This document shows, in pieces, positions 11,131 to 23,348 of a stretch of 64,000 nucleotides of DNA. Below the pieces are notes generated by a model that worked only from the letters and a program-made list of their open reading frames with translations, was not told the origin of the DNA and made no database searches. This DNA comes from Gambelia wislizenii. Taxonomy: Eukaryota; Chordata; Lepidosauria; Squamata; Crotaphytidae. The stretch is taken from contig JAUMIR010000005.1 of assembly GCA_030847615.1 (NCBI GenBank), forward strand, positions 171,334,596 to 171,398,595, read 5' to 3'. Position numbers and translations under genes: made by a program. Positions within the stretch are counted from its first letter, which is position 1. Every line of letters starts with the position of its first letter.

Positions 11131-11244
11131 TAATCAAACATTTCTCTTGTGTTTAAAATTGCCCACTAGTAATGGACTGCATAGACCATAAACACTGAAG
11201 ACACTTTCCTTTACATGTGCTTTTACTACACTTTTTAACATTTA

Positions 11245-12101
11245 GGACTTTATCAGATGGGCCCTTAAAACCTGTTCCTGTTCCATTACCCACCCACCTG
11301 CCCCCTCCACTTCCTAGAGACCAAAACCTCTCCCCTTCCTGGAGATCAAATTGCATGGGGAATTTAAAAAAAAAAACCCCCAAACCTCAAAGAAGTGCAC
11401 CAAGCACCTAAATACCCTTTAAAAACCCAAGTAACCCAAGGAGGGAACAAAAAAGGCTGTCACTGACCTCTTTGTCCCAATCGAAGTAGGAAGTGTTTGC
11501 AGTGACCTCCCAGGACCTTACCTGGAGCCCTGCATCATGCAGGGAATTTAAAAAACAAAAACAAAATCAGACATCAAAAAATTAAAGCAATCACCTAAAC
11601 AGCCTTTAAAAGAAACAAGTGAACAAGGGAGAGTACAAAAAAGTCTGTCACTTACCTGGATGTCCAGATTGCCACCAGAAGTGTTCTCTACTTACCTTCC
11701 AGGACCTTACAGAGGCAGGCAGCCAGTAGAAAATTTAAAAATAAAAATACAAGCAGACTTCTAAAAATTAAAAAAAGCACCAAAACACTTTTAAAGCTTT
11801 AAAAGCAATGTGGGGAGGGTACAGAAAAGGCTGTCACTCACCTGGATGTCACGATCGTACTCGGAAGTGTTTTAACATCGCAGCAGCATAACTGCAAACC
11901 AGTTCACACAGACATGATTCTGTTACAGAAATGGAACAGGAGATCTATTGATGACTTTTCCCCGTGAATAAAACAAAACGGAAAGCACACGGAGTCAGAA
12001 TGGAGTCAGAACGGGTGAGGAGGACATCGTCTGAAAAAAAACCTCTTTAGTGATCCTGTGGCATTTCTGTTCCATTTCATTAAGCCCATCTGATAAAGTC
12101 C
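11245..12101 (-). mobile_element. Type I MITE with three internal repeats
   Basis: GGACTTTATCAGATGGG at the left and CCCATCTGATAAAGTCC at the right are perfect 17-bp TIRs, flanked by TTA (11,242-11,244 and 12,102-12,104). The core block (AATTTAAAA.., a CAAGCACCTAAA-like phrase, GGGAGGGTA, CTGTCACTTACCTGG) occurs three times, at about 11,350-11,520, 11,545-11,700 and 11,735-11,885. Single-core relatives are at 37.6, 42.1, 53.6, 55.9, 60.7 and 63.3 kb. Orientation is defined by the donor-like CCAGGTAAGTGACA, which reads on the minus strand here. No transposase is encoded. Confidence 0.85.
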
Positions 12102-12114
12102 TTAGTGTCAGTTA

Positions 12115-13140
12115 GGACTTTATCAGACTAACATCTAAAAACATTATAATTCCACTATTGAGGAAAGCAGAAACATAGTGGCATGCTACAGTAATTATCA
12201 CACAACCACCACTAATAGTTTAAGAATGGGATTTCAGCTTGCGCTAAGTAATACTTATCTTCACATTGCCTTCTAATGACAGAGTATTAATGCTTCCTGC
12301 TGCCCAGCACATGTCCCTTTAAGAAATTTGTTTTCTTACTCCTGGAGTTTGCATGGGTGAGATTTGGGCTGCTCTCGAGAGAAGATGTGACTTAGCTTAA
12401 ACACACCAAAAACAAATACATAATGAAATAACTTCACAAATAAACACGTAGGTGATTATCAGATGTGTCCAAAAAACACAAGAGCAGAATGCGAGGACAA
12501 CGTAACCATCCCATGAACGGGACCCAGTTTCAGACGTCCTCGTCATTGTCGCGTGCTGCTTCTGTGCTGCAGCTGTGCATAAGGCATCACTTTCAATTGA
12601 TGGGGAGGTCCTGTTAATGAAAAGCAATGCCTTACTCACAGCTGCAGCACAGAAACAGCACACGACGATGACAATGTCATCTGAAACTGGGTCCTGATTG
12701 CAGGACAGTAACATCGTCCTCACATGCTCCTCTTGTGCTTTTTGATGTGTCTGATAATCTCCTTAAACAAACATAAAAACATAGCAAGCAAAGACAACAG
12801 TTCATTAAAAGAGTGTCCTGTTGGTCCTCTTCACGTTCTCCCCCAGAATTTGAGTATGTGTTCTTTTTGGGAAAGGGGAGGGGAAAAGAAGACTGCTCAT
12901 TCATGCTGTAATCGTGTGATTACAGCAAGATGTGATTTTGCACACTCGTCAATACCATGAAAAGAGCGATATTGAGAGGTATTGATGGTTTTTGCCTATT
13001 AATTAAAAGTGGCACCTGATAAATGGGTGGAGCATGGACTAAGCACAGGAAGATGACAATGATGACATGCATTAATGGGAGTCCATTTGTGCTACCATCC
13101 CATTGTAATTGCATGATTACAGCCTTATGTGATAATGTCC
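12115..13140 (+). mobile_element. Type B MITE (TATCAGA ends), interrupted by a foldback
   Basis: Left end GGACTTTATCAGACTAACAT, right end ATGTGATAATGTCC, flanked by TTA (12,112-12,114 and 13,141-13,143). The interior includes the landmarks AAGCAGAAACATAGTGGCAT, AGATGTGACTTAGCTTAAAC and GATTACAGCAAGATGTGATT, collinear with the copies at 37,605-38,770 (inverted) and 41,066-41,637. A 312-bp foldback element sits inside at 12,451-12,762. Only 10 bp separate it from the type I element on its left. Confidence 0.8.
12451..12762. mobile_element. Foldback MITE (type C), near-complete palindrome
   Basis: The left half GGTGATTATCAGATGTGTCC.. and the right half ..GATGTGTCTGATAATCTCC are inverted copies of one another over almost the full length. 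Each arm contains CTGTGCTGCAGCTGTG and ACCCAGTTTCAGA (inverted in one arm). The centre is a short loop near 12,600. The terminal motif is the same ATTATCAGA as in types I and B. The flanks are GTA and TTA, so a 3-bp TSD is not exact. It lies inside a type B element. Confidence 0.8.
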
Positions 13141-13146
13141 TTAGTG

Positions 13147-13399
13147 TCATAACTGGATAGCCAGTGTGGTGTAGTGGTTTGTGTGTTGGTCTATGACTCT
13201 GGAGACCATGGTTTGAAGCCATGGAAACCCACTGGATGACCTTGGGCAAATTATACTCTCTCAGCCTCAGAGGAAGGAAGAGGCAACCACCACCACCCTG
13301 AACAAATCTTGCAAAGAAAACCCTGTGATAGGTTCCCCTTAGGGTCACCATAAGTTGGAAATGACTTGAAAGCACACAATGACAAAGTATCATAACTGG
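13147..13399 (+). mobile_element. tRNA-derived SINE, family 2, with 10-bp TSD
   Basis: The head GCCAGTGTGGTGTAGTGGTT contains an A-box-like motif and is followed by a diverged B box (GGTTTGAAGCC). The body has AAACCCACTGGATGACCTTG, TCTCTCAGCCTCAGAGGAAG and GAAAACCCTGTGATAGGTTC, and the 3' end is ATGACTTGAAAGCACACAA. The 10-bp repeat TCATAACTGG directly precedes (13,147-13,156) and follows (13,390-13,399) it, a TSD typical of LINE-driven SINE insertion. Inverted copies are at 40.97-41.76 kb and 46.91-47.0 kb. Confidence 0.9.
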
Positions 13400-13728
13400 G
13401 CCGTATCTTTATCTGACCATAATGAGTAAGGTCCATGAAAATTCATTACCAAATGAATTAGTTACATAAAATGTTCTCATATTCTTGCTTCAGATGGAAT
13501 CCTATGCATGTTTGGTTACTTCCCCTTGAACAGGCTGGAAACACATGGCTAGAATAGTGCTTCATGATTCTTCCTACTTCCAGCTTTCACTCTGTAGTAG
13601 AAATATAGAAAATAATACCATTTCTCTGAGTGACTCCTATCAGCCCACACGTCATGGGATTTTGTCTATATATCATTATTTATCAGATTCCTGGATAAGC
13701 CTTGTGGTTGTTGTTTAAAAGGTATATA

Positions 13729-13980
13729 TAGTAAGACCTCCATATCCATGGGGATTCGGTTCCTGGACTTACCGTAGATACCAGAAACCACAGATAACAG
13801 TGAACACCATTGAAAATAATAGGATTTCCGGTTCAAAATACTATAGACTTGCCTTGGAAGACCCAGAAAATGTCTAGAGAGGATGCCTCTCTATGCATTT
13901 TCTAGGAAGACTCTGTGGTTTGTGTCCCATGGATAACTGAAACCACAGATATTGGTTCTGCGGATATGGGGGTTCTACTG
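13729..13980. mobile_element. Tigger/pogo-like MITE
   Basis: Left end TAGTAAGACCTCCATATCC and right end GGATATGGGGGTTCTACTG are inverted repeats, with TA flanks (13,727-13,728, 13,981-13,982). Internal landmarks AACACCATTGAAAATAATAG and TTTCTAGGAAGACTCT are shared with the element at 17.73 kb. The style of ends (CAGTAGACCYCCRTATCC) is that of pogo/Tigger derivatives. It is non-coding. Confidence 0.8.
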
Positions 13981-14167
13981 TATTTCTAAATTTCATAGCA
14001 TAAATGTAATTGCTCTGTTCTCAATAAATACATTGTATCAGTGGGGTTTATTTAATGGTTGACCTATTGTTTCAGTGGCTCTTCTCTTGTTAGGAATAGT
14101 AACTGGGTTCAGGCCCATGACTTCAATTTTAAGCTTAAAGGTTTGGCCACAGTATTTCTGTAAAGTT

Positions 14168-14285
14168 GCAAATTTATTTATTTAATTTATATCACGCCTT
14201 CCTCTTTATACACCTCTCCTTTTGATGACCATGACCACCACCACCACCAACATCACCACCATTTCCTCCTCCTCCCCCATCCAGG
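14168..14285. repeat. A/T-rich stretch and (CCA)n repeat
   Basis: TTTATTTATTTAATTTATAT is followed by ACCACCACCACCACCAACAT and a C/T-rich run. This is simple sequence; the TTTATTTA part may be the tail of an inverted retroelement, but no body is recognised. Confidence 0.6.
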
Positions 14286-14289
14286 CTGA

Positions 14290-16740
14290 TTATTTGGTCT
14301 ACTTAAAGTAGTCTATGATCTTCATTTGCTTAACTTAGAGATGCTCCACTAAAGGATTCTGGGGAATGGCGTACCTTGGCTATGTGATTCAGAATGGGGA
14401 AGTAAGCCAATATCCCAGTTCTACTGGAAACAGATGAAATAAAAGCCTGGGGGAAATGATAAAGAATATATCTATTGCCTTTTCTGTGAATGGTGTGTCT
14501 AAAAGGAAGACATTTATGATTATCTGCACCAGTTCAGCTTGCACAGCAGGAAGTTAACTTTCCAAAGCTTCAGATGCCTAGAATTTAGCATAACAATTCA
14601 TTCTTTTTTTTAAAAAAAGAGAAATGCTCATTTCCTATCTTCTATAATCTATGCAATCAACTCCCACCAGTGCACAAGAGCTAAGGGCATCATCTATCAC
14701 TGTCACTATCTGCCCAGTCCTTAATGAAGAAATTACACACACCACAAGTTTGAATGGGATGGAATATTCCTTGTTAAAATTATATTGTCACAGTGATTTT
14801 TTTTAAAAAAAAAATCCCTTATGAACTTCCATGTGCTCCTCCTCCTGCAAACAATTTATGAATGCCTAGTGAATCAGTCTTGTTTTCCTTTCCCTCCTGT
14901 CAAAATAATGATAGCAGGTTTACAATTATTTGGGAGTTGTCTATTGCCTTACCATCTCTTTTGTTGGTTAGGAAATAGGGAAGAAATATTTTCTGCCATC
15001 AGGAGCATTTGTTTCCTTGGTAAGCTCTTGTGCTCTCAATCCTGTAGTTGATTTGGTATATGAAATAAGCATAGGCAGTCTGTCTGACTCGGCTTGACTT
15101 CTATGAAACTGATCTCAAGTACAGGTGTTTAAATACAGCACACACACTTCATTAGTCCACCCATGCAGAAGAATATCTAGACATATTCAGGCATTAAGTT
15201 TAAATATGTGAGCCAGTTGCAGGTTTCCACTGAGTAGCTCCACCTCCAGTTTCACGTATGGAAAGCCGCACCGCGCTTTACTATCTGCAGGTACATCATG
15301 AAGATCTATAGAGAAGGGGACTCCACATATGTATGGTGGAGCAGAACATCTGTATAGGGCTATAAATTTCCCTCCTGAAACGATTAATTGGCAATACTTT
15401 TATTCAAACACAGGTTTTGACTCTGGCCTTGATTCTTGAATGAATAAACATGCTACTTGGCATTTCTGAATGAGACATTTTGGTTATAAACACTTCAGAA
15501 TGAAAAATGGTATAGAGTTGTGTTTTGAGTGTCTGAGGCTTTGAAAACTCATTTATTGTAAAGGGCTGCATGAACTTGAACCAACATGTTTAGCATGCCT
15601 AGAATTTCTGTTCAGACTACAGTTTTGGACAGATATACTTCATTTCAGAGTATCTGAACATCATTTGCCTTGAACTCAAAAAGCACTTCTATAGTATTGT
15701 GCAATTCTCAGTAAATCTCTTACTTAACTGAAGCTTTATGAATCAGTGGTTCTTTCAAATAACTCTATTCCTATTTACTATTTAGAGTTAGCCCCTGTTT
15801 TTTTTCCTATCTGTCCCTGGTGACAGATTTGCTATGCACTTCATATTTTGCTTCTATTTTGTCTTTGAAAAAAGTGCTAGGAATAGCATACAGTGTATAC
15901 ATCTGTACTACACTTCTACAAGGTTCTAGCCTTATTCAGGTCTCAAGAACATCTCTTAAAAAGTAGGCTTGGGAACATGACACACTGACTGCATGTACAT
16001 GTCAATACATGCTGTTATAGGCTTTATTTTGCAAAGTGTAAGGCCCTAAAGCCTACATATTGTAAGTAAGGCAAGTAAATGTACTCTGTGACTGATGTTT
16101 TCACAGTGTCAACAGCATACGATGAAGCCAGTTCTGGGCATCCAGCCACTAACTATAAATATAAGGTAAAATAAGATAAATATGAGAGAGAGAGAAATGG
16201 AAAGCTGAAAAGGTGTATTTTATTGGTACAACAGTCCTTAATCATCCAGAATCGTTGCAACCAGCCAGAATAACAGGGACCAGTTAAAGATATTTATCCA
16301 ATTGGTGGCATGTTGAAAGGTCAGTGAAATCTCATTTCTAATTAGATTATGGGTGACCTTGAACAAATGGATGACGAGTATTAGAAGTCTTTCTTACTGG
16401 CTGAGGACAAGAGACCAGTTAAAGTATTAGTTGATTGGTGGTAAAGTCAGATCTCCAGATACCCTGGCAGAAATCCATTGGGTGGAAAGTTTAAACAACC
16501 TGGGTATGAACTATTTAAATGGAGTGAAGATACTGAGTTTGTGGCTGGTGCTTCTGACCACACTGAAGTTTAGAAGCTGTCTGCTGCTCCCCAGGATGGA
16601 GATTATGTGTACACCATTATAATATGTAAGCATTGAAGTACTTGCTATACAGATAGATATCAACTCTCTGTATCTCTGGCTGAGATACTATATGTGTGCC
16701 TCTATATGTATAGAAATCCAGTATTATACATTAATAATGT
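14290..16740. other. Unannotated, mostly unique sequence
   Basis: No gene, RNA or recognisable repeat is supported. The small reading frames (for example 76 codons from 14,821) have no domain features, and their ends are not at plausible exon borders. Confidence 0.5.
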
Positions 16741-16749
16741 ATAACAGAT

Positions 16750-17235
16750 CCTGTTGTGAGAGGTACGGTTTCCTTCCCAGATGTAAATGCGTAAGATGAA
16801 TGATCCCTTACATAAGAAACCTTTATGAAACATCTGTTACAGTCAATTTATGTCTCTAGCTGCTATGATCTGTGTACAACTGCCCCTGTGGTGAATCACT
16901 GAACTGTGTATTGTAGCCTGAAGGTGAGAGCTTCTCCCTGAAGTAACCTTTGGACCTGGACTAACTCCACCCAGTGAAGTTGGCCATTGGATCTGCTTGG
17001 ACAGGAAGAAATATAAGAGGCTTCTTGATTTAGTTGAGCCTTATTTGACATCTAAGATCTTCCTGAACAATTCATGTTCTTGTTGAATCCTTAATTTTTC
17101 TGTGGCCTTGGCTTTTGGCTTGCTCCTCAATCCTGCCTCCTGGTTTGTCTTTCAAGCTTGACTTCATCCTTAGTTCTGACTGCTGGCTTGGCCCACCTGG
17201 GTCACCTCATGCTGTTGCTATTGGCCCAGCCCTGC
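16750..17235 (+). mobile_element. Possible eroded LTR-like sequence
   Basis: The stretch has a TATA-like AAATATAAGAGG at about 17,010 and a downstream C/T-rich region with CTTGGCTTTTGGCTTGCTCC and TTCTGACTGCTGGCTTGGCC. That composition recalls the R/U5 part of reptile LTRs, including the one at 48.1 kb. No terminal TG/CA, TSD or internal retroviral sequence is visible. It could equally be unique DNA. Confidence 0.25.
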
Positions 17236-17725
17236 CATTTAACTAAGAGAGCCTGCATTTGAAACCAATGCAGATAGGAACATGCCTGCAGAGTTAAATG
17301 TATGAGCACCAAAGACAAATTTGGCAATGTGTCATATTTGGGGAGTGGATGATGCGATGGTTCACACTGTGATTCTTGTTGTGAACAGAGAGGTGTCACA
17401 AAAAACATTCCTGTTTAATCTGTGAAATGTTGAAGGCTATGCTCTCCATTTCCCTACATGCAAATTTAGCTGCTGAAATGTAGTTAAGGAGCCTTTAACT
17501 TTGTCTAGAAATACTGTAATAGCATAATGTTCCAGTTTCTTCAAGATCTGGAATAATATTCTTAAAATACTTTTTTGGGGGGGAAGGGCGATTTATTTTT
17601 GCATAGGAGCTTTGATAGTTGATAACATAACTTCTATGGGTGAAATCTAAGATTGTGGGAGTGGATTATTTTCTCCCTCTTGTTTGTTCAAATAGGCCCT
17701 ATAAGACTATGTAGATTTTGAGATA

Positions 17726-17978
17726 CAGGAGGACCCCCGTATCTGCTGGGGATTGGTTCTGGGAAGCCCCGTGGATACTGAAAATCATAGATAATAGTGA
17801 ACACCATTGAAAATAATGGGACTTCTGGTTTAAAATACCATAGAATTGCCTTGGAGGACCTAGAAAATGGCTAGAGAGGAAACATTTTCTAGGAAGACTC
17901 TATGGTAGGTGTGCTGTTTTGTGTCCCATGGATAATTGAATCAGTGAATAATGAATCTGTGGATACGGAGGTCAACAT
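17726..17978. mobile_element. Tigger/pogo-like MITE
   Basis: CAGGAGGACCCCCGTATCTG at the left and GTGGATACGGAGGTCAACATG at the right are imperfect TIRs; TA precedes the left end. The interior (AACACCATTGAAAATAATGG, CATTTTCTAGGAAGACTC, GTCCCATGGATAATTGAA) matches the element at 13.73 kb in order and spacing. Confidence 0.8.
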
Positions 17979-17979
17979 G

Positions 17980-20900
17980 AGAGGGAAATACACTCTTTTA
18001 AGGCACAAGTTGGAAACATGATAGTTTTCTCAAAAGTAGAGACATTTTCACCTAATTCCAAAAAATGAATATGTATCTAATTCAGAAGGATAAAATATCA
18101 TAAGTTTACCCATGTTTTTACTTTGATTTGCTTGTTTGCTGGATTCTCAGAGGAATTAGCCAGGGCAAGTGTGTGCCTACATCAAAATTATGAAACTTGT
18201 TGGAGTTGCACTCCATATCTGTTACGGCTTTAAATCTGCCTCTGACCCAACCTTTTTTTATCTGGTCTTTGTTGAAATATTGACACCAAGAATCCATCTT
18301 AACTGTTTATTGGAATGTATTTTTTCCTCTTCAGTGTTCAGATACTCTGGGCATAAACTTCTAATGATAGCAAGCCATCATCATGGGAGAGGGTCACTGG
18401 AAGGGAGCCATTGCCTTTATGCATTGTGTGTGGACTTCCTGGTTGGACACTGCGGAAAACAGGATGTTAGATGGACAGCTAACCTGATCTCGAAGAAGTC
18501 TTTCCAAAATCCTATGTTCTTCATATTTTCAAAAGGCATTTGCTAGACAGTGAATCACCGGTGGTCTGTGTCTAAGCAAGGAATTGCTTCACCTATGTAG
18601 CAACCCCAGTATGGACCAAAGGTTGCTCTTGGAGTCAGCTATTTCATTTCTAAACAGGCTATATCCATGTAGGTATGGGGCTAGGCCTACCAAACACTTA
18701 ACTCTGGTTGTTTTTGTTTCTTTGGTTCATCTCTTTAAAAAAAAAACCCAAACAAAATAAATACAATTTTGATTAACTCAGAAATTTGAACAAGTAGGAT
18801 TTATTTTTTTTTATAGTGGAGAGATTAATAAATTAGGAGTTTCTGCTCCATAAAAGAGTTGAAAATTGCAGTCCTAAATCAAAATAATGTGGAACAAAGC
18901 AAAATAACAGATTGTTTGGGCTGCTTGAAGTAACCAAGTTTCCGCTCAGTAATACACTTGTCTGTATAGCTGAACAATATATTCTTCTTCTTGTTTATAG
19001 TGGAAATATTTAATTGAGGTGAGTGATGAATTAGAATTAAGCATAATGTCCTTTTGGTGGCTTATAGTAGGAACTACATAATATATATTAACTGGCAAAA
19101 TAGCTCCGCAGTACACAAGCAATTACCACAGTTTTATGTTTAATGCTCTCCTCATAAATCTTTGTAATGATGGCACTTCTGTTATGAGATTACAATAACT
19201 GGTTATGGTAATTGTATTCAAAGTAGCAAGTGTCCAGGCTGATAGGTAGAAACAATGGTTCCCTTGGAGTCAAATTATGACCAACCAAGGCTTTCTGAAT
19301 AGCAAGTATTAAATGAACCAATGGATTCACTGCAACTCAATCAACACGGAGGGCATGCCAGATCCTGAGTGTTTGGTTTTTGGTTCTCTAGATGGATATT
19401 CAAATTAGAACTGATTCTATTTTCCTTGACTATTCCCACAAACCATCATGGCAGCACTGGTATCAACCCATATTTTGGTGATTCCATCTTCTTTCTAGTG
19501 GGCATTATAGAGTCCTCATCGCAATAAATTAGAAATGCAGAAACATGGTAAGAGGTTGAGCCCAAACCACTTGCATGTACATATCGTTGATCTGTATATT
19601 CTGCAAAATTCTCATTATGATGACCTCACATTGTGCCCCACCCACACTGTCACCATAGCTGTCGTCATGTATTCAGTTTGATGGGCCTTCTGCAAGTGAG
19701 CGTGCTCATAGTTTAAGACAAAACAAAGTGATTTGGCCCACTTCCAGCACCTATCTGAGTGCAGGTAGTAAGCAGTTAAACAGATGCAGAGGTCAGGAAT
19801 ATAGCAATAGGATCGATGAAGGATTTGAACTAGGTACAATTGTATTATTCATCAGTTATAGAGAGTCAGAGGTAAACAGTGAGACAACCAAGTTTGTGAA
19901 TGATAACTACACAATGCAAGATGTTAAAAACTCAAGCAGAATGGGATGAACTGTGAAAAGACTTATCTAACCTGGGTACTACACAGTGAAACAGACAGAG
20001 ACAAATCTTTCATTTTCATATTTTAACTAATAGGATTTGAATTAATTTTACTAGTACAAAGGAATTGATAAGTGTAATTAGTAGTGTCAGTAGTTAGCAT
20101 GTTTAGCTAGACACAGCTAGAGTTATGTCCTTTATTTTGAAATTTTGCATACTTCTATGGCCACATATGCACTCTCATTTTTGATGACTCTATATGACTC
20201 CCAAGGAAGTATTTCCTTGTGTTCTTACACTGTATAGTTTTTGGGAACTTTTCCTCTCTCTTAATAGAATATCACTGTTTAAGGGCGGGAGGATAGTTGT
20301 GTTCTGAGGAGGGAGATCCATGTACACAGCTAAAGGCTGCAAAGCTAAGTACAAACACATGAGGGGGAGTACAACTGGGGTAATCAGCTAGGGAATCCAC
20401 TATCTCTCCAGAGAAAAAGGATGCCCTTAGGAAGATCCTGTACAGACAGGAGGGCTCCCAGTACCACTTCATTATTTCTAATAGCATCACCCATGGTTAG
20501 CAGTGGGGGCAACAGGTAATCCAAAGGAAAATGGTACTTGTATCTTGGGGAAGCTAGAAGCAACTGATAGAAACCTAGAAAAAAAGCTTGGACTTAGAGC
20601 CTGGAAAGTTATTTTTAGGGAAGAATGAATATAATGAAATAATAAAGCCACCTACAACAGAACAGTAGTAAGATGATGGTCTACATCCCTTGGCATCATC
20701 CTACTACTGCTCAGTTATGAATACCTTCAGCATGACATTATATTCATTTTTAACATTTCTGTGCAAAAAATGCCATTTTTTGAATAAAACCCCTATATGT
20801 GTCTCCTGAACTATGTAGATTCATGTCTCTTCAGAATTCCCATTGACCCCTCTTCATCTGCACAGGGAACACCACTGAAGCTAAATCTGAATTGTTCAAG

Positions 20901-22690
20901 GTAATATGGACTACAACCCCTACAGTTCTTGGATCATTGCCATGCTGTATGACTTATGGAATTTGTAATCCTAAATATCTGGAAGGGTCTGAAGAGATGG
21001 CTTACTTACATGAACCTTTGGTGCAATCACGTTTTGAATAGCTTCTGTAGTTCTTGTTGCCCATCTCATAATGTAATTCACAGAGTTTGGGAAAACATGG
21101 ACTAGAGACAAGAGCAGAGACAAGAAAGGGAAGGTGTGTGTGTGTGTGGGGGGAGGGAAATGGATAACATTTCTTTCATTATACTTCAACTATGGGTCAC
21201 CATGTGTGATACATTAGACAAGACATAACTACAGTATGGACCTAACTGCTGCAAGAAGTGGTGATGGCCACTGATTTAGATGGCTTAAAATGACTGAGTG
21301 GCACTAGTAGAATATATGTCTACATTGCTAAAAGGGGCTTACACATTCAGAAACACCTTGTAGATGATAAACTATTAGAGAGGACTATTTCCTGAATGTC
21401 TTGTTACTTGCCTTCGTGTCAGCATCTGACAGACTACAGTTTGTAGAGGAGGCCTGATGAAACATTACTCTGGATCCAGGGCAGGACTTTGACAGAATGA
21501 GGTCTAGCTTTCACAGACCCACCTATAACATCACGAAAGCCCATCTTTCCTAGTTATTGCTGTGAAAGAATAATTTTGTTTACATTTTAAAAACATCAGC
21601 TGAATGACAGCCTGGAAGAGACTCTTCCATTTTGTTTTGCCATGGGCTGTTCTTTTCCACCCCAGCAGAGTCTGTGGTCCTGACTCTGTGTGCAGATGTC
21701 TCTGTACACCTCTGAGAGCATACTTCACCCTCCGCATTGATCTTAATAAGGGATTGACTTTAGACTTTATGGGAACTGCCAATTATATAAGCCTAATGTT
21801 TCCAGGAAGACGTAAAATTCTGCTCCAGGTAGAAAAGCAAATGCTTTATCCAGTAAAATAGCTGGTATCTTTATAGACAAAATGATTAAAACATGAACTC
21901 CACATTGTTGACTGACTATACTTATATATAAAAATCTTACCATATATTAATGACTGTTCTTGTCTGATCTGAAAGACAGACAATACTTCCACTTGCTTGA
22001 AAGTAGATAAGAGCAAGGTATTGTTATGTATATCTCTCTCCTTCCTTTAGCAAGCCTCAGATTTTGATTTTGGGATTTCAGTCTTTTCTCTGCAAGATTT
22101 TTTTGTTAAAGAAAAAAAATGTTGTGAGACTAAGATTGAGACTGAAACTGAGACTAAGATCACTTTTGAATCTCCTGCCTTTTGAAGAAACCTAAAACTC
22201 ACCACTTTGACTGATGTCTTGACTTGCTAAGTACCTGCTAGTAATTGAACCATTTTATTAGTTGACAGCAAGTACCTACGTAGTGAAGCCTGAGTTAAGG
22301 GAAGTAGGAGCAAAATGTAAACTCCTCCTCTGGCTTTTTAAAGAGCATTTGGTTGCAAGATATGCTTTAGTGTAGAACAGTGAACAACAACAAAGCAGAC
22401 ATAGCACAAAGCCTCCCCAAAGCCAATTAATGTTGAAACGGAATATTAATTGAATATAATGATCCTTTCCCTTCTTGGTTGAATATCTCTCAAATATCTT
22501 TCTGGAAGTGGGAGGTGAATCCCTGGCTGCCTCAGAGAAGTGTCTGCAAATTGGCCTTGTTTGAGAATGGCCAAATGGAAGGTTTAGAGGCTGCTCTCAG
22601 ACTTAGGTAAAAAAAAATAAAAAAAAATAAAAAAATTGAGAATGCAGCTGAAATTCCATTGCTCCAAGTTGCGATTTATATTATGTATGT
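17980..22690. other. Unannotated, mostly unique sequence
   Basis: This is the longest repeat-poor part of the window. No exon is supported; the longest frame (125 codons from 18,169) has no recognisable domain. A weak LINE-like phrase (TGGACACTGCGGAAAACAGG) occurs at about 18,445. A hairpin at 20,663-20,709 and a (TG)n at about 21,134 are the only other structures noted. An A-rich (A7T)n stretch closes the region at 22,610-22,636. Confidence 0.5.
20663..20709. other. Imperfect hairpin, 16-bp stem
   Basis: CAGTAGTAAGATGATG (20,663-20,678) faces CATCATCCTACTACTG (20,694-20,709): 15 of 16 positions pair around a 15-base loop. It is too short to call a microRNA precursor. Confidence 0.6.
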
Positions 22691-22701
22691 ATGTTACCAG
22701 T

Positions 22702-23348
22702 CCTTTCCATTGACGCCCCCTTGTCATGGGAGAGAGGTTTGTGTACCCTAATATGTTTTGAGCTATGCTGGCGGTGGCATAATAGCCACCAGTAAGGTCT
22801 CCCATGCCAGACAGGTCAAAACCGAAGGGTCTGACAAGGAGCATCAAAGGGCAGGATGGACTCTCTAGCCTTATGGCAACCATCCTAGGAGAAGGAAAAC
22901 TCTAGTCCCAAACCCGGGCAGATGGTGCTTGTCGAACCCTGTAAGGTCAACCATCTAAGAGAAGGAAACTAATCAAACCTATGACCCGAGGACCTCGCTG
23001 CTACCGTCCATGCTTGCAAAGGCCACAGCAGATGAACCTTTGATTTAAAGGGTGAGGCCAGTTTTGTGCACACTGCGCTCCACCAGAAAAATCAATTGCA
23101 CAGGCTCAAAGGACAAATGCAATTCCAAAAAGCCCTGTAGCAACAGGCGATGGCCGAAATGGCAGGTGTAAAGATGCACTGGAAGCCACAGACCCAACCC
23201 TGCATGCAGGCGGTTCAGGACTTTGGTCACTTAAGGCTCACCCAGGAGATGACAGTCTTGTTCAGCAGCATCCTGAACGACCAAGCAGCCTTTTTAAAGG
23301 AGAGCACTGCTTGCTCCATATGGAGAGGCCCCTAGAAAAGGTGGCCTA
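22702..23348 (+). other. 5' untranslated region of LINE copy 1
   Basis: Between the left TSD and the first endonuclease codons lie about 650 bases with landmarks GGCATAATAGCCACCAGTAA, GGTCTCCCATGCCAGACAGG and two related phrases CCATCCTAGGAGAAGGAAA and CCATCTAAGAGAAGGAAAC, which suggest a small internal repeat. In living relatives this region carries an internal promoter; here that is inference only. Confidence 0.6.

Noticed and set aside
10662..11191. Overlapping Pro-, Gly- and Ser-rich frames of 93-159 codons
   Set aside because: They are open on both strands because of the GC-rich tandem units inside a Tigger-like MITE.
11245..12101. Assignment of type I MITEs to a named Harbinger family
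   Set aside because: Half of the 3-bp duplications are not TWA and no transposase is present; the superfamily is left open.
18169..18546. 125-codon open frame on the plus strand
   Set aside because: No domain, no codon bias or splice context, and it begins in unremarkable sequence; length is within chance for the window.
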